In this document: one piece after another, positions 16,478 to 24,525 of the stretch
How the letters are laid out: each line of letters starts with the position of its first letter
How positions within the stretch are numbered: the first letter of the stretch is position 1
DNA from: Gordonia rhizosphera NBRC 16068
GTDB taxonomy: Bacteria > Actinomycetota > Actinomycetes > Mycobacteriales > Mycobacteriaceae
Length of the DNA stretch: 64,000 nt
Direction: 5' to 3'
NCBI RefSeq assembly: GCF_000298195.1
Contig: NZ_BAHC01000135.1
Coordinates: 26,195-90,194, forward strand
The notes under the pieces: generated by a model
Databases searched by the model: none
Told to the model about the DNA's origin: nothing
Seen by the model: only the letters and a program-made list of their open reading frames with translations
Program-made: the position numbers and the translations under genes

Positions 16478-17068
16478 ATGGAACTGCTGCTCATCCGCCA
16501 TGCCCAACCGTTCCGGCTGTCCGATCCCAACGGGGCAGACCCGGATCTCACGCTCGAAGGTGAGGAACAGGCAAAGCTCCTGGCGAAGGCGCTCGCCGAC
16601 GGGCGCTACGGGCAGGTCGGGCACCTCGTCAGCAGCCCGATGCGCCGGGCCGCACAGACCGCGGGCTTCGTGCGTGACGCATTGGCCCTGGACCTCGCGC
16701 TCGATGAGCGGCTCGTCGAGCTCAACCACGGTTGGACGGTCTATGGCGCCTCGCACAATTACACCGACCGGCGCCTGGCCTTCGACGACATGAACAACGG
16801 GCGCCTCGGCGACAACGTCTTCGATCCGTTGCTCTTCCGCAGTCGGGTGGTCGAGGGTATCGAGTCGGTCGCCGAACGCGACGACGATACGGTGATCGCC
16901 GTCGTGTGCCACGGTGGTGTCATCAACGCCTACCTATCCCACATCCTCGGCGCACCCAAGATCTTCTTCGCCGATCCCTTCTACACCTCGGTGTCCCGGG
17001 TGCTGGCCCTCCCGGACGGGTATCGACAGGTGCTGTCCCTCAACGAGATCGACCACCTGCGGCCCTGA
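16478..17068 (+). CDS. Histidine phosphatase (phosphoglycerate-mutase-like) family protein
   Basis: This 196-aa protein has the catalytic LIRHAQP at residues 5-11, SSPMRRAAQTA near 52, the acid/base Glu region (LVELNHG) and the second catalytic His in VCHGGVINA near 148. It is divergent from the lactonase operon and shares its promoter region. The substrate is not predictable; a phosphorylated metabolite of that pathway is possible but speculative. Confidence 0.9.
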   Translation: MELLLIRHAQPFRLSDPNGADPDLTLEGEEQAKLLAKALADGRYGQVGHLVSSPMRRAAQTAGFVRDALALDLALDERLVELNHGWTVYGASHNYTDRRLAFDDMNNGRLGDNVFDPLLFRSRVVEGIESVAERDDDTVIAVVCHGGVINAYLSHILGAPKIFFADPFYTSVSRVLALPDGYRQVLSLNEIDHLRP

Positions 17069-17097
17069 GGCCGGGGGGCCGATGCAGGCGACGGATC

Positions 17098-17715
17098 TCA
17101 CCCGATCCGCACGATCGTCACCACCACCTCCCGGCCGTCGTGGTTGCGGTAGCGGATCGTCTGCCCCGGATGCTTGCCCAGCAGGGCCTGGCCCAGAGGG
17201 GATCTCGTCGAGCACTGGTTCGCCCGCAGGGCCCTGTCCCGGACGATCTCCAGCCGATCCGCGTCGCGCGTGTCCCCGCCGAAGTACACGTCGACGACGA
17301 GCCCGGGTGCGACGATGTGTCTTCCCAGGATGGAGTGGATCGTCGCCAGGGGTCGTCGCGCGGAGAGTTCGGTGAGTTCCCGGGCGAGTTCCCGACCGCG
17401 CTCGGTGGCCGCGCCGCGTCGCTCCACCGCGCTGTACAGCCCCTCGCTCTCGTCCGGGTCTGCCGCACGGCGTTCGGCGATGATCTCCCGGTCGAGCTCG
17501 TGGATGGACGCGGTGAGTCGGGTCAGCGCCCGCTCGAGTGCCCAGATGCGTGCATTGTCCGGAGACGAGTCCCACCGGGCCGGTGCGCGCCGGCCGTGAG
17601 ATGCGAGTTGCTCGGTTCGCAGGGTCGTCACCTCGCCCAGGCGTTCGCGCCAGTGGTCGATGCCCGTGCCCTGTCCCGTGACGCCGTTCTGAGGTGCGCT
17701 GTGTCCGGTGGTCAT
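17098..17715 (-). CDS. GreA/GreB-like transcription factor domain protein
   Basis: This 205-aa protein has a C-terminal FKBP-like Gre domain (CSTRSPLGQALLGKHPGQTIRYR..., residues about 168-205). It is preceded by a coiled-coil-like helical hairpin (residues about 55-125) rich in Arg/Glu. It is about 40 residues longer than standard GreA at the N-terminus. It may enter the RNA polymerase secondary channel; whether it stimulates cleavage or inhibits, like mycobacterial Gre-like paralogues, cannot be told. It stands alone, convergent with the histidine phosphatase. Confidence 0.75.
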   Translation of the reverse strand: MTTGHSAPQNGVTGQGTGIDHWRERLGEVTTLRTEQLASHGRRAPARWDSSPDNARIWALERALTRLTASIHELDREIIAERRAADPDESEGLYSAVERRGAATERGRELARELTELSARRPLATIHSILGRHIVAPGLVVDVYFGGDTRDADRLEIVRDRALRANQCSTRSPLGQALLGKHPGQTIRYRNHDGREVVVTIVRIG

Positions 17716-17796
17716 CCTCGCCTTCCATCATCGATCCTGATGGCAGCAGGCTAGAACACGTGTCCGACAATTCGGACACATCGAACCGAACCCGGC

Positions 17797-18882
17797 TCAG
17801 GAACCGGGCCACACGAAGTCGATGCGCGACAGTGTCAGGATCTGGTTGCGCGCCAGCCAGACCGGGCTCCCCGCCGGCTGTGTCGCGTAGAGCCCGTGAG
17901 CCGCCGACACGACGCGGTCGAACTGGCTGGGCCAGTCGATCGAATCCGCGAGCTCGTCGAGGACGACTCGGCCACGGCCCAGGGCACGCCGCACATGGGT
18001 GTGGTCGGGAAGGAGATCGGATTTCGACGAGTTGCACGATTGGCACGACAGCACCAGATTCGACATACCGTCGAGTCCCACCCGCGACCACGGCAGTACA
18101 TGATCGACATGGCGTTCGGTCCGCAGCCGAGCGTCGCAGTAAAAGCACGATGATCCGAAGGCCTCGGCCAGAATCGCACCCGGGCGCTGGAGCGAGATCC
18201 GATCCGTACCGAACAGGTGGAACGCGAGATCTGGGCCCTCGTCGAGCAACCCCCGGTTCATCCGGCGAACGTCATCGACCCACGCGAGCTGGAAGGCCGG
18301 CTTGAGCAATGGTGCCAACCGGGCCAGTGTGGTGCCGACACCTCCGAAGAGGTGGAATCGGTTGTCGTGCTGGGCAATCACTTGGGCCGAATCGGTGCCC
18401 ATCCAGGAGTCGTCGTAGAGGAATCTCTCACTGCCGGTGTGGCGTCCGACGTTCTGCAGCAGCTTCAGCGGATAGCGAACCAGCTTGTGCTTCACCGTTG
18501 TGCGCGCCTGGAGGTAGGCATCGGGCGCCTGACGTTGGGCGACCTCCAGCGGCACGCGGCGCCGCGGTGTCTCGGTCGCCTCGCGCAGTCCGGTGACCGC
18601 CCTGAACACCACGCCGCGACCGTCATTGGACTGCCGTAATACGTGACCGTCGAGCGGCCGTAGCTGCCGCCAGTAGAGGTCCATCACCCGATGGGAGAGG
18701 TCGTCGAGGTCGATGGCGACGGGCTCGTCCGGATCGTCGGGCACCGACTCGACGGCAATGTCGAGCAGGGCGACCATCACCGCGAGCTTGTAGGTGGCCG
18801 TGCGCTGTCCGCTCTCGAGTACCGCGACGAGTCGCTGGCCGAGCGCCAACGGGTCGGAGGGTCCCGGCGGCGTCACCCTCAC
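17797..18882 (-). CDS. HNH endonuclease domain protein
   Basis: This 361-aa protein has a C-terminal HNH nuclease: zinc pairs CFYCDAR and CQSCNSSKSD around HVDHVLPWSRVG (residues about 245-295). The N-terminal 240 residues are helical and not recognised. The GTG start at 18882 overlaps the TetR stop (GTGA), so the two are translationally coupled. Such stand-alone HNH proteins are often restriction or phage-defence enzymes. No methylase or partner nuclease is nearby, so the role is unproven. Confidence 0.8.
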   Translation of the reverse strand: MRVTPPGPSDPLALGQRLVAVLESGQRTATYKLAVMVALLDIAVESVPDDPDEPVAIDLDDLSHRVMDLYWRQLRPLDGHVLRQSNDGRGVVFRAVTGLREATETPRRRVPLEVAQRQAPDAYLQARTTVKHKLVRYPLKLLQNVGRHTGSERFLYDDSWMGTDSAQVIAQHDNRFHLFGGVGTTLARLAPLLKPAFQLAWVDDVRRMNRGLLDEGPDLAFHLFGTDRISLQRPGAILAEAFGSSCFYCDARLRTERHVDHVLPWSRVGLDGMSNLVLSCQSCNSSKSDLLPDHTHVRRALGRGRVVLDELADSIDWPSQFDRVVSAAHGLYATQPAGSPVWLARNQILTLSRIDFVWPGS

Positions 18883-19514
18883 TCGGCGCCCGCGGTGATC
18901 GTCAACCAGATCGTGCGGGACAGCGCGGCGATCAGCTCATCGTCGGATGTGTCGGTTCGCGGGTGCAGGACATGTTGTGTCACAGTTCGTTCCACCATCC
19001 AGGTGAGCCCGGCGATGGAGGCGGAGGTGACCGAATCATCGACCCTTCCGGCCGCTCGCCACTCGTCGACACGACCCGATGCGAAATCGATGAACTCGTC
19101 GATGCGGCCGAACCAGAACCCGGCGACGTCCGCGTCATAGGCCGCGGCCTCTCCGAGCGCCCGCATCAGCGGCCAGTGCTTGCGGAACTCGGCGACCATG
19201 TCCCCGATGGCGCGGGCCACGCCGGCGACCCCGGCGTCCAGCGATGCGTCGTCGGCGAACCAGGAGGTCGGTGCCGCGAAGAACTCCGCCGATCCGACCT
19301 CCGCGACCTCGATCAGCACCTGGCTCTTGTTGGGGAAGTACTGGTAGAAGTTCGTGCGCGACATCCCGGATTGCTCGGCGATGCGCTGTACCGGCAATTC
19401 CGTGAACCGTTCGCCCGTCGCGAGCAACTCCTCGACGGCACCGAGAACCCGCTCGGTGACCTCGAGTCGATGTTCGCGGGCCTGCGCCGCCTGCGACCTG
19501 GTCACCGAAGCCAT
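18879..19514 (-). CDS. TetR family regulator
   Basis: This 211-aa protein has HTH LPVQRIAEQSGMSRTNFYQYFPNKSQVL at residues about 38-65. It is divergent from the FAD-dependent oxidoreductase at 19621, the usual arrangement of a TetR repressor and its target. A promoter and inverted repeats lie between them. It is followed by the HNH gene with a 4-base overlap, which is unusual. The start at ATG 19514 was chosen as the first in-frame ATG before the HTH. Confidence 0.88.
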   Translation of the reverse strand: MASVTRSQAAQAREHRLEVTERVLGAVEELLATGERFTELPVQRIAEQSGMSRTNFYQYFPNKSQVLIEVAEVGSAEFFAAPTSWFADDASLDAGVAGVARAIGDMVAEFRKHWPLMRALGEAAAYDADVAGFWFGRIDEFIDFASGRVDEWRAAGRVDDSVTSASIAGLTWMVERTVTQHVLHPRTDTSDDELIAALSRTIWLTITAGAE

Positions 19515-19537
19515 GCCGACGATGCTACGCGCCGCCC

Positions 19538-19598
19538 TTGACACCCACGTTGTACAGGCATAACGTCCTGTCTGACACGGTGTCGGACTGCGTGTCAG
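19538..19598 (+). promoter_or_regulatory. Promoter and operator of the FAD oxidoreductase
   Basis: TTGACA (19538-19543), a 17-bp spacer and TAACGT (19561-19566) form a sigma-A-like promoter facing the plus strand. Just downstream, CTGACACG (19572-19579) and CGTGTCAG (19591-19598) form a perfect 8-bp inverted repeat. That is a good TetR operator placed to block transcription. Confidence 0.6.
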
Positions 19599-19620
19599 GG
19601 GTCGGCCGGGAGGAGCGGGT

Positions 19621-21042
19621 ATGAGCTCAGCCGTCGAGCAGTTCGACACCGTCATCATCGGTGGGCGGTGCGCCGGTTCGGCCACCGCCATCGCCCTGTG
19701 CCAGCGGGGGCTGCGTGTGCTGGTCATCGATGCTGCACACTTTCCGTCCGACACGCTGTCCACGCACCTGCTGTGGCCGTCCACGCTGGCCGAGGTCGCG
19801 GCGCTCGGCGCGCTACCGGCCGTCGAGGCGGCCGGAGCGCCGCGGCTGCCGCTTGCTGAGGCGATCCTCGACGACATCGGCTGGCGGACAGGGTATTCGA
19901 CGGTCTCCGGGATCGACTACGCGATGTGTCTGCGTCGTACCCACCTCGACGCTGCGCTCGTCCGCACGGCCATCGACGCCGGCGCCGAGGTCCGCGAACG
20001 GTGTCGTGCGACCGGCCTGGTCTGGTACGACGGTCGTGTGGTCGGGGTCCGCTATACCGACGATGACGATGTCGAGCACGAGGTCCGCGCGCCGATCGTC
20101 GTCGGGGCCGACGGTCGCAAGAGTTTCGTCGCCGAACAGGTGGGCGCCCGTACCCCGAGTCTCACCTCCACGAGTGGCCGCTCCTGTTACTACGCCTACT
20201 GGTCGGATGCCCGAACCGACTTGCGCCACATCGCCACCCAGTGGCGGGTCGGCCGCCTGCTCGGCGTCGCATTCCCGTGCGACGGCGGCGACCTGTTGTG
20301 CCTGCTGCAGCCGCCGACCGACCTCGACGACGAGTTCCGGGGACGCCGCGCCCAGGACGCCTACCTGCGCGGCATCGAGGCGATCCCGGGCCTGGCCCGT
20401 CGGCTCGACGGATGCGAACTGGTCTCCCGGGTGCGGTCCTGCACGGGGATCGAATCGTATTTCCGCCAGTCGTCGGGACCGGGTTGGGCGCTTCCCGGCG
20501 ACGCGGGCCACTTCAAGGACCCGGTCACCGCGCAGGGCATCCGCGATGCGCTGCGCTACGGACGGTTGCTCGGTGAGGCCCTCGCACCGTGCCTGGGAGC
20601 CAGAAACGGTGTCGATCCCGACGCCGTGGATCGCGCCACCGAGCAGTGGGCCACCGACCGCGAACGCGACTGCATCGACATCTACCAGTGGACGAACTTC
20701 CTCGCCTCCGCGATGCCACCGTCACCGCTCGAATACGAGCTCTACCACCTCGCGCGACGGGACCCGGAGGTCGCCGGGGTCTTCGCCGACATCTACAACC
20801 GGGTTCAGCCGCCGGCCGCGATGATGCCGCCCCGCACGCTCGTCGGAGCGCTGACCCGGGCACTGCGGCGACCGGATTCCTCCGCCCGCGACGTCCTCGC
20901 CGACCTGCGCTTCCAGCAGCGGCGGATGCTCGGGGACTGGCGGGAGAAGCGGCGTTTGCTGCGGTCGGCCGACGAGATCGACGCGCCACTGCTCGGTGAT
21001 GACGTCGAGGACGAGGATCGGGCAGCCCTTCTCGGGGTCTAG
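19621..21042 (+). CDS. FAD-dependent oxidoreductase (PHBH-fold monooxygenase or reductase)
   Basis: This 473-aa flavoprotein starts with a Rossmann FAD motif in the variant form VIIGGRCAGSATA. It has a VVGADGRKS segment near 160 and the second FAD motif GDAGHFKDPVTAQGIRDA near 298. The fold is that of aromatic hydroxylases and geranylgeranyl-reductase-like proteins. It has a GGGAGGAG ribosome site and is divergent from TetR. The substrate is unknown; induction through the TetR ligand is likely. Confidence 0.87.
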   Translation: MSSAVEQFDTVIIGGRCAGSATAIALCQRGLRVLVIDAAHFPSDTLSTHLLWPSTLAEVAALGALPAVEAAGAPRLPLAEAILDDIGWRTGYSTVSGIDYAMCLRRTHLDAALVRTAIDAGAEVRERCRATGLVWYDGRVVGVRYTDDDDVEHEVRAPIVVGADGRKSFVAEQVGARTPSLTSTSGRSCYYAYWSDARTDLRHIATQWRVGRLLGVAFPCDGGDLLCLLQPPTDLDDEFRGRRAQDAYLRGIEAIPGLARRLDGCELVSRVRSCTGIESYFRQSSGPGWALPGDAGHFKDPVTAQGIRDALRYGRLLGEALAPCLGARNGVDPDAVDRATEQWATDRERDCIDIYQWTNFLASAMPPSPLEYELYHLARRDPEVAGVFADIYNRVQPPAAMMPPRTLVGALTRALRRPDSSARDVLADLRFQQRRMLGDWREKRRLLRSADEIDAPLLGDDVEDEDRAALLGV

Positions 21043-21072
21043 ACGCACCTGCCGGGGGCCCGGAATGTCCTG

Positions 21073-21086
21073 ACAACGTTCGTTGT
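21073..21086. promoter_or_regulatory. Short palindrome before the lipase gene
   Basis: ACAACG-TT-CGTTGT is a perfect inverted repeat directly followed by TATATTT. It lies between the oxidoreductase stop and the lipase start and may be an operator at the lipase promoter. Confidence 0.35.
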
Positions 21087-21173
21087 TATATTTCTCTGAA
21101 GTGATCATTTGAGGTGGTGAAGATCGCGCTCATCGTTGTGCGCGAACACCGATGATCGCGTGCGGAGGTTTTG

Positions 21174-22430
21174 ATGACGGCGAACGCGACACAGGTGTCG
21201 GTGACCCCGGCGGCAATAGGTCCTGTCCTGCCCGCGGAGGATCGGTTCTACGCAGCCCCGGCGGGCGTTGACGTGCTCGCGCCGGGTGAGATCATCCGCA
21301 GCCGCCAGGTCGATCTGAAGACCAACTGGGCGTCCCACCACCGCTCCGACGCCTGGCAGCTCCTCTACCGGTCGACCGACCTGCATGGCGAACCCAGCGT
21401 TGCGGCCACGACGATCGTGCTGCCCCGCAAGCGCACGGACGGTCCACTGCGGCTGTTGTCGTTCCAGTCGGCCATCGACGCCGTGACGACGTGCTGCTTC
21501 CCCTCCTACGCCCTGCAGACCGGAGCCCAGTCGGCGCACACCATCGTGCCGATGGAGTTCCTCGTCGTCCGGCGCGCGCTCGCCAAGGGGTGGGCGGTGT
21601 CCATCCCGGACCACGAGGGCATGCTCGGCGCGTGGGGTGCGCCCCGCGAACCCGGCTACCGCACGCTCGACGGTATCCGCGCGGCGATGGCCTTCGACGA
21701 GACCGACTTCTCGGCCGAGACACCCATCGGCCTCTGGGGCTACTCCGGCGGCGGGATGGCCACGGCCTGGGCGGCCGAGATGGCACCCTCCTACGCACCG
21801 GAGCTCGACATCGTCGGTGCGGTACTCGGCTCACCCGTGGGTGACATGAAATCGGCGCTGTTGCGCCTCAACGGCGGTCTGCACGCCGGCCTGCCGGTCA
21901 TGGCGATTGCCGGGCTGCGGCGCGTCTATCCCGAACTCGACAAGGTGATCGTCGAACACGCCACCGACCACGGCCGAGAGAACCTCGCCGAGATCGAGAA
22001 CCTGCCGACACTGCAGGCGATCCGACGGTTCGCTCACCACGACATCGGGAAATACCTCGACATGCCGCTCGCCGACGTGCTCGAACTGCCCGAGATGGTC
22101 GAGATGATGCGCGACCTCGAACTCGGCCACACCGCACCCACAGTGCCGCTGCTTGTGGTGCAGGCCGTGCACGACGAGATCATCAGCGTCGCCGACGTGG
22201 ACCGGCAGGTCGAGCGCTACCGAGCCGGCGGAACACGGGTCACCTATGTGCGCGATCAGCTCAGTGAACACTATTCGCTGTTGCCGCTGTCCGGGCCGTT
22301 GGCGGTCGGCTGGCTGACCGACCGGTTCGAGGGCCGTCCGCAACAGGGCCGCGACCTCACGGCGATCGCCGGGCAGCGCAACCCGCGCGACCAGATCGCC
22401 CGACTGCGTCGGCGTCTGTCCGTGGCGTAA
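21174..22430 (+). CDS. Lipase (LIP/secretory lipase family)
   Basis: This 418-aa alpha/beta hydrolase is of the secretory lipase family. The nucleophile elbow is WGYSGGG near residue 187, with the Asp region LLVVQAVHDEIIS near 325 and a C-terminal His (SEHYSLLPL near 364). ATG 21174 follows GGAGG. There is no clear signal peptide, so it may be cell-associated. It may act with the upstream monooxygenase, but the genes have separate signals. Confidence 0.85.
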   Translation: MTANATQVSVTPAAIGPVLPAEDRFYAAPAGVDVLAPGEIIRSRQVDLKTNWASHHRSDAWQLLYRSTDLHGEPSVAATTIVLPRKRTDGPLRLLSFQSAIDAVTTCCFPSYALQTGAQSAHTIVPMEFLVVRRALAKGWAVSIPDHEGMLGAWGAPREPGYRTLDGIRAAMAFDETDFSAETPIGLWGYSGGGMATAWAAEMAPSYAPELDIVGAVLGSPVGDMKSALLRLNGGLHAGLPVMAIAGLRRVYPELDKVIVEHATDHGRENLAEIENLPTLQAIRRFAHHDIGKYLDMPLADVLELPEMVEMMRDLELGHTAPTVPLLVVQAVHDEIISVADVDRQVERYRAGGTRVTYVRDQLSEHYSLLPLSGPLAVGWLTDRFEGRPQQGRDLTAIAGQRNPRDQIARLRRRLSVA

Positions 22431-22464
22431 CCCCAGGCACGGCACAAGACAAACGCGCACAAGA

Positions 22465-22531
22465 CAAACGCGCACCCGCTCGGTTCGCGCGCAGGTTTGA
22501 CGTGCGCGTTCACCAAACGGGTGGGCGTTTG
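22465..22531. repeat. Long imperfect hairpin, left boundary of the Nit1C cluster
   Basis: The arms at 22465-22492 and 22503-22531 start and end with CAAACGC...GCGTTTG and pair imperfectly over about 28 bases. The same sequence family occurs at 30421-30507 on the other side of the cluster. It could serve as the lipase terminator. A short direct duplication (ACAAGACAAACGCGCAC) precedes it. Confidence 0.6.
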
Positions 22532-22558
22532 CGCGACGCCGGCGCCCGACCGCTCCAT

Positions 22559-22607
22559 GTTACAGAGATCGGGCGCTCAATTATTCCGCGCGTAACCACC
22601 ACGTAAT
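22559..22607 (+). promoter_or_regulatory. GlnR-box-like sites upstream of the Nit1C cluster
   Basis: GTAAC-n6-GTAAT is at 22592-22607, and GTTAC lies exactly 33 bases upstream (22559). This fits the 11-bp phasing of actinobacterial GlnR boxes. The operon behind it belongs to a nitrogen-starvation family, so GlnR activation is plausible. A TAATAC at 22604-22609 could be the -10. Inferred. Confidence 0.45.
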
Positions 22608-22755
22608 ACGCTGGGCGTGAACTGAATGTCGTAGCCGAGCAGGGCTACTCACCTCGATCCACCGGATCGACCATATCGTTCGAGGCAACGTCGCCCCACC
22701 CTCAGCACCTGTTCCGGCGGGCCTGTGCCCGTCGCAGACATTCCAGGAGACCTCC

Positions 22756-23280
22756 GTGCCCTCATTCGACGACGCCATCACCGAGAACATCGCCAAGTCC
22801 CTCGCCGAGATCCCGCATCCGTCACTTCCCAAGGGCTCCAACATCTACGGCGGCACCAAGATCTTCCCCGACTACCAAGCCGAAGACGGCGAAACGTACT
22901 TCACACTGGTGCACGGCATCGCCCACGAATCGTCGGTCTCCTTCGTGGCGGTCCTGCAGGCCACCCGCGCGCTGCGCAAGGGCTTCGAATCCGCCATCTA
23001 CTTCTACGGTCCCGGGGCCATCAACTGCCTTGCAACCCGCGGCTTTCCGAAGACGGGTGACTCCGGTTTCCCCGGCGAACAGAACATCAACGACTCGCTG
23101 GAGACCTTCATCTCCGAGGGCGGCACCGTCTTCTGCTGCCGCTTCGGACTCGCTCTGCACGGCGGCCGCGAGGAGGACCTCATCGAGGGCGTGATCCCGG
23201 CCCACCCGCTCGACGTGCAGGACGCGATCATCCACTACGCCCGCAAGGGCGCGATCATCAACTCGACCTACATGGTCTGA
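22756..23280 (+). CDS. MSMEG_0572/Sll0783 family nitrogen-starvation response protein
   Basis: This 174-aa protein is the first gene of the Nit1C cluster. I recognise the family from its beginning (FDDAITENIAKSLAEIPHPS) and its cyanobacterial and mycobacterial counterparts. It is a DsrE-like small alpha/beta protein; Cys residues occur in INCLATRG and VFCCRFG. The GTG start at 22756 follows AGGAGA. The biochemical role is unknown. The cluster is induced by nitrogen limitation in Synechocystis and needed for cyanide or nitrile use in some pseudomonads (established knowledge). Confidence 0.85.
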   Translation: MPSFDDAITENIAKSLAEIPHPSLPKGSNIYGGTKIFPDYQAEDGETYFTLVHGIAHESSVSFVAVLQATRALRKGFESAIYFYGPGAINCLATRGFPKTGDSGFPGEQNINDSLETFISEGGTVFCCRFGLALHGGREEDLIEGVIPAHPLDVQDAIIHYARKGAIINSTYMV

Positions 23281-23318
23281 CCCGCTGCAGCACAGACGAT
23301 TCCACAGCGAGGCACACC

Positions 23319-24218
23319 ATGACCAGAATCGCCGCGGTCGCGGCCAACTTCACCCGCGACCTCGAACAGAACTACGCGACCATCGCCGAATATGTGACCC
23401 GCGCCCGGGAGGACGGCGTCGAGTTCCTCGTCTTCCCGGAGGCGGCCATCGGCGGCTACCTGTCGTCGCTGGGCAACCACGGCGACACGGTGAAGAACAC
23501 GACCCGTTCGCTGCCACCTGCCATCCGGCTCGACGGACCGGAAATCCAACGCGTGCAGTCGATCATCGGCGACATGCTCATCGCGATTGGGTTCTGCGAA
23601 CTCGCGCAGGACGGTGAGACCCGCTACAACGCGGCCGCCGTCCTCGACGGCACGCAGATCTACGGCAGCTACCGCAAGGTGCACCAGCCGCTCGGGGAGA
23701 ACATGTCGTACTCCTCGGGCACCGAGTACGGGGTCTACGACACCCCCGTCGGCCGCGTCGGCCTCCAGATCTGTTATGACAAGGCCTTTCCCGAGGCCGC
23801 GCGGGTGATGGCGCTCGACGGCGCCGAGATCATCGCCAGCCTCTCGGCGTGGCCCGCCGCGCGCACCGCCACCGCCGAGAACCTGCAGGAGGATCGCTGG
23901 ACCTACCGGTTCAACCTGTTCGACACCGCCCGCGCCCTCGACAATCAGGTCTTCTGGGTGGCGTCCAACCAGTCCGGCACCTTCGGGTCGTTGCGCTACG
24001 TCGGCAACGCCAAAATCGTCGACCCGGGCGGTAACGTGCTGGCCACCACGCTGCTCGAGTCCGGGATGGCCGTGGCCGACATCGACATCCCCGCCACCTT
24101 CACCGCGATGCGCGGCGGCATGTTCCACTTGCGCGACCGCCGCCCCGACGCCTACGGTGCGCTCACCGAGCTCGACGCCACCGGGACCGGCAGATGGCGG
24201 GATCTCGCCCATGCCTGA
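23319..24218 (+). CDS. Nit6803-type nitrilase of the Nit1C cluster
   Basis: This 299-aa carbon-nitrogen hydrolase has its triad intact: Glu41 (VFPEAAIGGY), Lys120 (SYRKVHQP) and Cys152 (LQICYDKAF). It converts a nitrile to the acid and ammonia; in the cluster it probably supplies ammonia from an unidentified nitrile or cyanide-derived compound. The downstream ORF overlaps by eight bases. Confidence 0.92.
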   Translation: MTRIAAVAANFTRDLEQNYATIAEYVTRAREDGVEFLVFPEAAIGGYLSSLGNHGDTVKNTTRSLPPAIRLDGPEIQRVQSIIGDMLIAIGFCELAQDGETRYNAAAVLDGTQIYGSYRKVHQPLGENMSYSSGTEYGVYDTPVGRVGLQICYDKAFPEAARVMALDGAEIIASLSAWPAARTATAENLQEDRWTYRFNLFDTARALDNQVFWVASNQSGTFGSLRYVGNAKIVDPGGNVLATTLLESGMAVADIDIPATFTAMRGGMFHLRDRRPDAYGALTELDATGTGRWRDLAHA

Positions 24219-24525
24219 GATGACGTTCACCGTCCGATGGCCCGACGGCGCTGTGCAGGAGTGCTATTCGCCGAGCCTGGTCATGCACGATCACCTCGAC
24301 GTCGGCGGGTGCTACACCGTCGACGACTTCCGCTCCCGCGCCACCACCGCCCTCGACGAGGCCGCCGAACGGGTCCGCGCGAAGTTCGGCTTCGCCTGCA
24401 CGTCAGCCGCCGCGACCGCCGACGACATCAAGAACACCGCAACGCGATACGACGCAGGGGCCCTCGTCGAGGTCCTCGCGATGCACCCACCCCTACCCAC
24501 CGCATCCCCACTGGAGACATCATGA
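24211..24525 (+). CDS. MSMEG_0570 family nitrogen-starvation response protein
   Basis: This 104-aa protein starts MPEMTFTVRWPDG, with Cys residues in VQECYSPS and GGCYTVDD as seen in the family. ATG 24211 overlaps the nitrilase end; a second ATG at 24220 would avoid the overlap. It is a conserved Nit1C component of unknown function, likely soluble. Its stop overlaps the next start (ATGA). Confidence 0.82.
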   Translation: MPEMTFTVRWPDGAVQECYSPSLVMHDHLDVGGCYTVDDFRSRATTALDEAAERVRAKFGFACTSAAATADDIKNTATRYDAGALVEVLAMHPPLPTASPLETS

